DNA of 6,815 nucleotides, taken from positions 1-6,815 of the forward strand of contig JANLVJ010000019.1 in assembly GCA_031363945.1 (NCBI GenBank), in the 5' to 3' direction. The DNA is from JANLVJ01 sp031363945 (lineage in GTDB: Bacteria > Bacteroidota > Bacteroidia > Sphingobacteriales > Sphingobacteriaceae). This document shows, one piece after another, positions 1 through 5,083 of this stretch. The translations under genes and the position numbers were made by a program. Each line of letters starts with the position of its first letter. Position 1 is the stretch's first letter. The notes under the pieces were generated by a model, which searched no databases, was not told the DNA's origin, and saw only the letters and a program-made list of their open reading frames with translations.

Positions 1-242
1 CAGAATTGAAGAAGCGTCTTTTACTGCGCGGAAAAGATTCTGGCCGTCCTGATGATGCAAATCCAGATGTAATTTCACACCGTATAGACGAGTATATTTC
101 AAAAACTGCAACAGTTGCAGGTTATTACCGGGAGCGTCTGAAATATCATCAGGTAAATGGTATTGGTTCTATTGAAAATATCTTTCATTCAGTTTGTGAA
201 GTGCTTGAGCACGTAGCTGTTCAGCCGCAAACCAATAAATAG
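1..242 (+). CDS. adk: Adenylate kinase, C-terminal part (5' end outside window)
   Basis: Adenylate kinase interconverts ATP + AMP and 2 ADP in the cytoplasm. About 79 C-terminal residues are visible. The first complete codon is at position 3 (Glu), and the frame is open to the left edge. The TTG at 6-8 is an internal Leu codon, not a start. The stretch KRLLLRGKDSGRPDD followed by IxxRIDEY is the classic post-LID motif of Adk (RxDD...IxxR), whose arginines contact phosphates. The P-loop GxPGxGKGT, the NMP-binding region and most of the LID must lie upstream, roughly 110-120 residues away. The following helix, rich in Y and H (KTATVAGYYRERLKYH), and the final helix ENIFHSVCEVLEHV fit the family's end. 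The stop TAG (240-242) lies one base before the obg ATG, so the two genes are almost certainly co-transcribed. The identification is firm from these motifs. Confidence 0.93.
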   Translation, partial: ELKKRLLLRGKDSGRPDDANPDVISHRIDEYISKTATVAGYYRERLKYHQVNGIGSIENIFHSVCEVLEHVAVQPQTNK

Positions 243-243
243 T

Positions 244-1278
244 ATGGCAGATTCAAATTTTGTTGATTATGTTAAAATTTGCTGTCGTTCAGGGGCTGGT
301 GGGTCGGGATCTGCCCATTTTCACCGTGATAAATTAAATGCTAAGGGTGGCCCTGATGGGGGAGATGGGGGCCGGGGTGGCCATATTATCTTAAAAGGAA
401 GCAACCATTACTGGACTTTACTACACCTGAAATACCGAAAGCATATTATTGCAAGCGCCGGAAATCCTGGGAGTATTTCTTTGCAGACAGGAGCTAGTGG
501 AAAAGATGAGATACTTGAAGTTCCTCTGGGTACAATTGCCAGAGACTTTGAGACAGGAGAGGTGCTGTTTGAGATTCTCAATGATGGTGAACAAAGAACG
601 CTTACTGCTGGTGGTAGAGGAGGAATGGGCAACTGGAATTTTAAAACAGCTACAAATCAATCACCTAGAAATGCTCAGCCAGGTGAAGTCGGTCGTGAAG
701 AATGGAAAGTTCTTGAACTCAAGTTATTAGCTGATGTTGGCCTTGTAGGCTTCCCTAATGCAGGTAAATCAACCTTACTATCTGTAGTATCGGCTGCCAA
801 ACCAGAAATAGCCAATTACCCTTTCACAACAATTGTTCCTAATCTTGGAATTGTTTCTTACAGGGGTAGCCGTTCATTTGTCATGGCTGATATTCCTGGT
901 ATCATTGAAGGTGCGGCTGAGGGTAGGGGACTGGGAATTAGATTTCTGAGACATATTGAACGCAATTCTGTCTTACTATTCATGATTGCAGCCGATTCAG
1001 CAGATATTCGAAAAGAATTTGAAGTTCTGATGAATGAAATCAGAAAATATAATCCTGATTTGCTTAGTAAGCCAAGAATGCTTGCCCTGACAAAAACTGA
1101 TATGCTTGATATGCAGATGATTTCAGAAATGGAACCATTGTTACCCGAAGGTATTAAGACTGTTTTCATTTCTTCAGTTACCGGCTATGGTATTGCCGAA
1201 CTGAAAGATGAATTATGGAAAATTTTAAATAAGCCTGATGATTCAAATTTTGAGCCAATAGACTACAACCGAGACTAA
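244..1278 (+). CDS. obg: Obg/CgtA family ribosome-assembly GTPase
   Basis: Obg is a cytoplasmic GTPase that binds the 50S precursor, takes part in late ribosome assembly and is linked to the stringent response. The protein has 344 residues. Residues about 4-160 form the glycine-rich Obg fold (GGPDGGDGGRGG at 35-46; GGRGGMGN at 123-130). The G domain follows: G1 GFPNAGKS at 169-176, switch I YPFTT at 192-196, G3 DIPG at 216-219 and EGAAEGRGLG at 222-231. G4 is TKTD at 283-286 in place of NKxD, common in this family. G5 is SSV at 310-312 where SSA/SAA is usual. The chain stops about 15 residues after the G domain with no OCT domain, as in many Bacteroidota Obg proteins. ATG 244 is chosen because the conserved fold starts directly after it (FVDYVKI). 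There is no Shine-Dalgarno sequence, and the start lies one base after the adk stop, so translation may be coupled. A hairpin follows the gene at 1304-1334. Confidence 0.96.
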   Translation: MADSNFVDYVKICCRSGAGGSGSAHFHRDKLNAKGGPDGGDGGRGGHIILKGSNHYWTLLHLKYRKHIIASAGNPGSISLQTGASGKDEILEVPLGTIARDFETGEVLFEILNDGEQRTLTAGGRGGMGNWNFKTATNQSPRNAQPGEVGREEWKVLELKLLADVGLVGFPNAGKSTLLSVVSAAKPEIANYPFTTIVPNLGIVSYRGSRSFVMADIPGIIEGAAEGRGLGIRFLRHIERNSVLLFMIAADSADIRKEFEVLMNEIRKYNPDLLSKPRMLALTKTDMLDMQMISEMEPLLPEGIKTVFISSVTGYGIAELKDELWKILNKPDDSNFEPIDYNRD

Positions 1279-1303
1279 TAAAGGCTTAAATAAAAGACAT
1301 ATT

Positions 1304-1342
1304 CAAACCCGGCTGAGTATTCATACCGGGCTTGATTATTTT
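1304..1342. terminator. Shared bidirectional terminator between obg and msrB
   Basis: The arms CAAACCCGG (1304-1312) and CCGGGCTTG (1326-1334) pair over 9 positions with one A-C mismatch around a 13-base loop. On the plus strand the stem is followed by ATTATTTT. On the minus strand it is followed by AATATGTCTTTT, a less continuous T tract. The stem sits exactly between the converging obg and msrB ends, and the plus-strand tail runs into the msrB stop codon. Both facts support an intrinsic terminator used from both sides, with better geometry for obg. The long loop and single mismatch lower confidence. Confidence 0.62.
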
Positions 1343-1754
1343 ACTGATCTTCTTTTTTAAAATCTAGTGAGAGTGAATTTACGCAATATCTTAAACCTGA
1401 ATCTGATGGCCCGTCATCAAACAGATGACCGAGGTGGCTACCACATCTGGCACATACTATTTCAGTACGAACCATGCCGTGGGTGCTATCTTTTTGCTTG
1501 ATTATCTGTGAACCTTCACCGATCTCATTATCAAAACTGGGCCATCCACAGTGTGAGTCGAATTTCTGAGAATCAGTGAACAATTCATTTCCGCAGGCAG
1601 CGCAGGTATAGATACCTTTATCTTTATTATGCAGTAAATGGCCAGTAAATGGTCTTTCTGTTCCTTTTTCGCGTAGTACGTAAAATTGATCTTTTGTCAA
1701 TTGATTTTTCCATTCTACTTCAGTCTTTACCACTTTATCGTTATTACTATCCAT
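1341..1754 (-). CDS. msrB: Peptide-methionine (R)-S-oxide reductase MsrB
   Basis: MsrB reduces methionine-R-sulfoxide residues in oxidised proteins, normally using thioredoxin. The 137-residue protein is a complete single-domain MsrB. It has two zinc-binding CxxC pairs (CAAC at 51-54 and CARC at 101-104), CGWPSF at 69-74 whose Cys69 is the probable resolving cysteine, and HLGHLFDDGP at 107-116. RYCVNS carries the catalytic Cys124. There is no signal peptide, lipoprotein box or fused MsrA domain, so a cytoplasmic location is inferred. ATG 1754 gives the usual short leader before the conserved VEWKNQLT-QFYVLREKGTE region, and no Shine-Dalgarno sequence is visible. The gene lies 70 bases downstream of the GH63-like gene on the same strand, so it may be read from that gene's transcript or from a promoter in the gap. 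Its 3' end meets the hairpin shared with obg. Confidence 0.96.
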   Translation of the reverse strand: MDSNNDKVVKTEVEWKNQLTKDQFYVLREKGTERPFTGHLLHNKDKGIYTCAACGNELFTDSQKFDSHCGWPSFDNEIGEGSQIIKQKDSTHGMVRTEIVCARCGSHLGHLFDDGPSDSGLRYCVNSLSLDFKKEDQ

Positions 1755-1786
1755 TTAGCGCAGCTTTGGGTTTAAAACAACGAACA

Positions 1787-1794
1787 GAAAACTA
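1787..1794 (-). promoter_or_regulatory. Weak candidate -7 element for msrB
   Basis: Read on the minus strand the bases are TAGTTTTC, matching 7 of 8 positions of the Bacteroidota -7 consensus TAnnTTTG, counting the two n positions as free. It is placed 32 bases before the msrB ATG. No TTG is seen at the matching -33 position, and the site overlaps an inverted-repeat arm. It is recorded only as the best candidate in the gap; msrB may instead depend on read-through from the gene upstream. Confidence 0.2.
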
Positions 1795-1821
1795 CATTTT
1801 TTGTTCAGTTTTCCTGAAAAC
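1787..1821. repeat. Three-armed GAAAAC/GTTTTC inverted repeat in the GH63-msrB gap
   Basis: The 70-base gap holds GAAAACT (1787-1793), AGTTTTC (1807-1813) and GAAAAC (1816-1821). The middle arm can pair with the left arm as a 7-bp stem with a 13-base loop, or it forms a tight palindrome with the right arm separated by only CT. On the minus strand this lies just after the glucosidase stop. Neither form is a clear terminator, since there is no GC-rich stem or clean T tail after it in that direction. It may be an operator, an RNA end-protecting structure or chance in AT-rich DNA. Confidence 0.35.
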
Positions 1822-1824
1822 CCT

Positions 1825-4473
1825 TTAGCTTTTCTCACTCAACTCAAATACGCTTATTAATCCTGCAATCAGACTTGTCCATCCGGTTTGATGTGATGCT
1901 CCCAGGCCCATGCCTGTCTCACCATGAAAATACTCATGAAAAAGCAGCAGATTTTCACAACCCTCCTTTTTATAAAACTCATTGTATTTGCCGTGAATAG
2001 GCTTGTTCCCGTCCGCGTCTTTTAAAAACATTGAAACCAGGCGGTTTGAAACAAAAGCCGCAACCTCGAACAAATTCATAAATTGCCCTGATCGGGCCGG
2101 ACATTCAACTTTTAGCGTATCTCCATAGTAGTTATGGTAGGTTCCCAGCATTTCTATGAACAAAAAGTTTAAAGGCATCCAAATAGGACCTCTCCAATTA
2201 GAATTGCCGCCAAATAATTTACCTGTTGCCTCACCAGGCTCGTAGTCTATTGAATAGTCCTGACCTTCAAGATCCATTGAATAAGGATGATCCTGATAGA
2301 ATTTTGATACTGATCGTAAGCCCCAGGGTGATAAAAATTCGTCTTCATCAAGTACTATTTTTAAAATATCGAGCAGTCTGTCTCTTGCTACCAGACTCAG
2401 CAAATAATCACCATTAGACTTCGTACCGTCCTGTGCTAAAAATTTATGCGTTGTTTTTCTATACATGCTAAACCATTTCATGCGGTCACAAAAACTATTC
2501 AATCCTGCAATTTGCTTACTTTCAAGAATAGTGACAGCGAAGGTCGAAATAACGCCTACCAGTGAGCGCACTTTAATTGGTACAATTTCACCAGATGATT
2601 TTACCAGCTGGTCATAAAAGAAATGATCTTCTGCATTCCAGGAAGAATTATAGGCTTCTGAAATATACATGAAGTGTTCATAAAACTTAGAAGCAACATC
2701 TTCATATACTTTATCATACTGGGCAATCTCGAGCGCAATATCAAGCATATTCAGTGCATATCTGGCCATCCAAGCTGTACCATCTGCCTGTTCAAGAATT
2801 GAATTACCAGGAACAGGCTGGCTTCGGTCAAAAATCCCGATATTATCAAGACCCAAAAAACCACCTTCAAATACGTTCAGGCCTCTAACATCTTTTTTAT
2901 TAACCCACCAGGTGAAGTTGATGATTAGCTTGATAAAAATCCTTTTCAGAAAGGCAACATCTGTTCTGTTAGTTCTTGATTTCTCAATATGATAAATTCT
3001 TAACGCCGCCCAGGCTTGAACGGGGGGGTTACTATCATTAAAATTCCATTCATAGGCAGGTAGCTGCCCGTCTGGATGCATATACCATTCACGGGTTATG
3101 GTAATCAGTTGTTCTTTTGCGAAAAGCGGGTCAACCAGCGCCATAGGTAATGTATGGAATGCCAGATCCCAGCTTGCATACCAGGGATATTCCCATTTAT
3201 CGGGCATTGCCAGAATATCGCGATTGTTCAGGGTTTTCCAGTTCGCATTACGTCCGGATAATCTGCTTAAAGGTAAATTCTGGTTAACCTTATCTCCCTC
3301 AAGCCATTTTTCAACAGTGTAATAATAAAACTGCTTTGACCAAAGCATACCTGCTATTGCCTGGCGGCTGATATTCAGTAATTCAGCATTTACAGATTTT
3401 TTAAAAATACTATCAAAGAACTCATGGCCTTCTTTCATTCTCTGGGCAAAAATAAAATCAAACTCAACACCCAGAGGGTCTGAGAGGTCTGTTAGTGTAC
3501 TAAGTCTAAAACGCAGCTCAATCGTTTTGTCAGCTTCAATTTCAGCTTTATAAATAGGGCTGAACTTCGTTCCTGCTGTTTTTTGTTTTAACTGATCAGT
3601 ATTTCCACTGATCAGTGAATCATTAAAAAAATCTTTCTTAAAAGGTTGATCATTGGGCTCATTATTGATTCTGGCCGTATTTGTTTCATTTTCAGTGAAC
3701 CCAGTATAGGTAGGTTCCTTAAAGTAAAAACGGTAATCATCAAGACTATGATGACTAACTTTTACAGAATGACAGTTGTTCTGCGCTAGCAGGTTGCCTA
3801 TCTGTGGCTTATGTTTACTCAGGCCAAATGACCACTGGTTCCGAAACCATACTGTCGGCAAAATATGTAGGGTGGCAGTCTTGGTAGATCGGTTTCTTGC
3901 TGTTATATGAATCAGGATATCATCTGGTCCATTTTTAGCGTACTCGATCAGAATATCAAAGTAATTATCATTGTCGAATACTCCGGTATCAAGAATCTCA
4001 TACTCAGGTTGCTCTTTTGATCTGGCTTCATTCTCAATAACGAGATCATCATATGGAAATGCTGCTATAGGGTACTTATAAAGGTATTTCATATACGCAT
4101 GAGTTGGCGTATTTTCCAAATAATAGTAAAGCTCTTTTACATCCTCCCCATGATTTCCCTCATGGTTATTCAGACCAAAAAGGCGTTCTTTGATAATAGG
4201 ATCTTTCCCGTTCCAAAAAGCAGGAGCGAAACAAATGAACTGCTGATTATCAGAAATACCAGCAATGCCATCTTCCCCCCAACGATATGCCCTTGAACGT
4301 GCCTGGTCATGGGTGAAATAATCCCAGGCATTACCATCAGCACTGTAATCTTCACGAACAGTTCCCCATTGGCGTTCACTCAGATAAGGCCCCCATTTCT
4401 CGGTAGATTTTTCATCTTCCCGGTTTTGGGTTAACCTTTTATCTTCTGAATCTGGATAGTTCGATTGTACCAT
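1825..4473 (-). CDS. GH63-like (MGH1-type) glucosidase, 882 aa
   Basis: This is a large glycoside hydrolase of the group commonly annotated just as 'glucosidase', with a C-terminal (alpha/alpha)6 barrel related to GH63 processing alpha-glucosidase I and mannosylglycerate hydrolase. No signal peptide is present, so it is likely cytoplasmic and acts on imported or stored gluco-oligosaccharides; the exact substrate is unknown. The N-terminal part (about 27-340) has the family signature WGPYLSERQWGTVREDYS (27-44) and RAYRWGEDGIAG (61-72) and a beta-rich domain. The barrel (about 360-880) carries YPWYASWDLAFH (429-440), LPAYEW (471-476), GLDN (541-544), EQADGTAWMA (561-570), NWRGPIWMPLN (759-769) and FHEYF...GETGMGLG...GWTSL. 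By analogy with the GLDD and WEQY motifs of GH63, Asp543 is the probable general acid and Glu847 the probable base (inference). ATG 4473 is chosen because the family signature begins about 25 residues later. Length is normal and the frame intact, including through a 7-G run at 3022-3028. It is divergent from the Gre-like gene. Confidence 0.88.
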   Translation of the reverse strand: MVQSNYPDSEDKRLTQNREDEKSTEKWGPYLSERQWGTVREDYSADGNAWDYFTHDQARSRAYRWGEDGIAGISDNQQFICFAPAFWNGKDPIIKERLFGLNNHEGNHGEDVKELYYYLENTPTHAYMKYLYKYPIAAFPYDDLVIENEARSKEQPEYEILDTGVFDNDNYFDILIEYAKNGPDDILIHITARNRSTKTATLHILPTVWFRNQWSFGLSKHKPQIGNLLAQNNCHSVKVSHHSLDDYRFYFKEPTYTGFTENETNTARINNEPNDQPFKKDFFNDSLISGNTDQLKQKTAGTKFSPIYKAEIEADKTIELRFRLSTLTDLSDPLGVEFDFIFAQRMKEGHEFFDSIFKKSVNAELLNISRQAIAGMLWSKQFYYYTVEKWLEGDKVNQNLPLSRLSGRNANWKTLNNRDILAMPDKWEYPWYASWDLAFHTLPMALVDPLFAKEQLITITREWYMHPDGQLPAYEWNFNDSNPPVQAWAALRIYHIEKSRTNRTDVAFLKRIFIKLIINFTWWVNKKDVRGLNVFEGGFLGLDNIGIFDRSQPVPGNSILEQADGTAWMARYALNMLDIALEIAQYDKVYEDVASKFYEHFMYISEAYNSSWNAEDHFFYDQLVKSSGEIVPIKVRSLVGVISTFAVTILESKQIAGLNSFCDRMKWFSMYRKTTHKFLAQDGTKSNGDYLLSLVARDRLLDILKIVLDEDEFLSPWGLRSVSKFYQDHPYSMDLEGQDYSIDYEPGEATGKLFGGNSNWRGPIWMPLNFLFIEMLGTYHNYYGDTLKVECPARSGQFMNLFEVAAFVSNRLVSMFLKDADGNKPIHGKYNEFYKKEGCENLLLFHEYFHGETGMGLGASHQTGWTSLIAGLISVFELSEKS
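3591..3617. repeat. Two copies of palindrome ACTGATCAGT inside the GH63-like gene
   Basis: ACTGATCAGT occurs at 3591-3600 and again at 3607-3616, where it extends to the 12-base palindrome CACTGATCAGTG (3606-3617). Centres are 16 bases apart. The copies lie in the coding region for the less conserved stretch around residues 286-295 (DSLISGNTDQ), so constraint from protein function seems low. A regulatory role is not shown; chance is possible. Confidence 0.4.
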
Positions 4474-4498
4474 AAATTTTTATGCAATTGAAAAGTGA

Positions 4499-4510
4499 TA
4501 AAATATTTTA
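4499..4510. repeat. Perfect 12-bp AT palindrome TAAAATATTTTA
   Basis: This symmetric element lies 25 bases upstream of the GH63-like start codon, where it could overlap the promoter or 5' leader of that gene. It consists only of A and T, so it could be a binding site for a dimeric regulator, a promoter-like stretch, or compositional chance. Confidence 0.35.
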
Positions 4511-4541
4511 ACAACCTGAATCTTAAAAAGGGCTGAAACTT

Positions 4542-4565
4542 TAACTTAATTCGCAAATTAAGTTA
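4542..4565. repeat. Perfect 10-bp inverted repeat in the divergent spacer
   Basis: The arms TAACTTAATT (4542-4551) and AATTAAGTTA (4556-4565) are perfectly complementary and flank CGCA. It sits almost at the centre of the spacer, 68 bases from the glucosidase start and 62 from the Gre-like start, the expected place for a shared operator of two divergent promoters. Just outside are GGCT (4531-4534), AGCCT (4565-4569) and AGGCT (4581-4585), so in RNA the AGCC could pair with either GGCT copy. An operator is more likely than a terminator, because no T tract follows in either direction. Confidence 0.5.
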
Positions 4566-4627
4566 GCCTAAATAAAATTAAGGCTCGGTTTATGCTCATT
4601 GTAATGTTTCTGTAAAAGACCAATTTT

Positions 4628-5083
4628 ATGATCATGTACGACTCAAAAAAACAAATCTTCGATGCCTGCCGGCAAAACCTGTTAACAGCAATTCATATTT
4701 TAGAAAAGGAAATGAATATGCTGAAAGAAAGCGCTTCAACTGATAATGAAGGCGGTATGAGTGATCATCTTGAGTCAACTGACGCAGAAATGATGAATGA
4801 CCGTCTTGATCGTGAAAACCATCGGAATCTTCTTTATCAGGAACTCTCATTATTAGACTCATTGAACAAACCAGAAAAACTTGAAGAAATTGAGCCAGGT
4901 GCGGTTGTGATCACTTCTGACAGAAATTTTTTTATTGCGATTGCCAGAAACTTTATTGTGAATGAACATGATTTTATTGGGGTATCAGTTGCTGCGCCCA
5001 TATTTCGGGTATTAGCAGGCAAAAAAAAGGGTGACACTTATAAGTTTAATGACGTAGAGTATACAATTAAAGAAGTTTATTAA
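4628..5083 (+). CDS. GreA/GreB-family elongation-factor-like protein, divergent N-terminus
   Basis: The 151-residue protein has the Gre two-part layout: an N-terminal helical hairpin (about 5-80) and a C-terminal FKBP-like Gre domain (about 84-151). The C-terminal part is the clearest: GAVVITSDRNFFIAIA, then SVAAPIFRVLAGKKKGD (120-136) and VEYTIKEVY, which parallels the SVxSPIARxLIGKxxGD...VEYEVxxVEY of GreA. The putative hairpin tip (39-58) is rich in Asp and Glu (D39, E41, D46, E49, D52, E54, D58), as needed for Gre-type stimulation of RNA cleavage in the polymerase secondary channel, but it lacks GreA's usual GDLxENAEY motif. It may therefore be a paralogue with another effect on polymerase. 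Similar Bacteroidota proteins are, as I recall, often misnamed 3-oxoacyl-ACP synthase. Two ATGs are available (4628, 4634); 4628 is preferred for its spacing to AAAAGA. The stop overlaps that of the convergent debranching gene. Confidence 0.78.
   Translation: MIMYDSKKQIFDACRQNLLTAIHILEKEMNMLKESASTDNEGGMSDHLESTDAEMMNDRLDRENHRNLLYQELSLLDSLNKPEKLEEIEPGAVVITSDRNFFIAIARNFIVNEHDFIGVSVAAPIFRVLAGKKKGDTYKFNDVEYTIKEVY
5021..5034 (+). other. A8 run with in-frame A AAA AAG slippery heptamer and -1 stop
   Basis: Codons 132-134 of the Gre-like gene are AAA AAA AAG, so the dnaX-type heptamer A AAA AAG lies in the correct phase at 5023-5029. A -1 slip would be read as AAA AAA GGG TGA, stopping at 5032-5034 and giving a 135-residue product without the last Gre-domain strands. 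No good stimulatory hairpin follows (only ACTTATAAGT at 5036-5045, which leaves no loop), and no strong Shine-Dalgarno-like sequence lies just upstream. The site is real, but its use is unproven. Confidence 0.4.
5080..5083. other. Overlapping convergent stop codons (TTAA)
   Basis: The Gre-like gene ends with TAA at 5081-5083, and the minus-strand debranching gene ends with TAA formed by 5082-5080. The two coding regions therefore overlap by four bases, and any terminator for either must lie within the other gene. I see no hairpin with a T tract within about 60 bases on either side, so the 3' ends of the two transcripts should overlap as antisense RNA. Confidence 0.9.

Larger units (their letters stand above)
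4474..4627. promoter_or_regulatory. Divergent intergenic region between GH63-like and Gre-like genes
   Basis: These 154 bases must hold the promoter of the Gre-like gene and probably that of the glucosidase. I found no exact Bacteroidota promoter (TTG at -33 with TAnnTTTG at -7) on either strand. The best partial match on the plus strand is around TAATGTTTCTG (4602-4612). The region is strongly AT-rich and carries two palindromes, listed separately. A weak AAAAGA (4614-4619) lies 8 bases before the Gre-like ATG. No coding potential is seen inside it. Confidence 0.5.

Noticed and set aside
6..8. TTG as a start of a small 78-residue gene
   Set aside because: The frame is open upstream and the sequence is the C-terminal third of adenylate kinase; the TTG encodes an internal Leu.
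408..730. Several open frames overlapping obg on both strands
   Set aside because: They lie in other frames of a strongly conserved GTPase gene, with low-complexity translations and no recognisable motif.
858..1169. 103-residue minus-strand open frame within obg
   Set aside because: It is antisense to the conserved G domain, with Ser/Ile-rich composition typical of a shadow frame.
3022..3028. Seven-G run in the GH63-like gene as a frameshift or phase-variation tract
   Set aside because: The frame is continuous and the translation across it (DSNPPVQAWAALR) matches the family pattern; seven bases is short for a phase-variable tract.
4542..4585. Intergenic repeats as an intrinsic terminator or riboswitch
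   Set aside because: The stem is AT-only, no T tract follows on either strand, and none of the conserved riboswitch cores I know can be seen.
5036..5045. ACTTATAAGT as a frameshift-stimulating hairpin or terminator
   Set aside because: It is a loop-free AT palindrome and cannot form a stable stem; no T tract follows.
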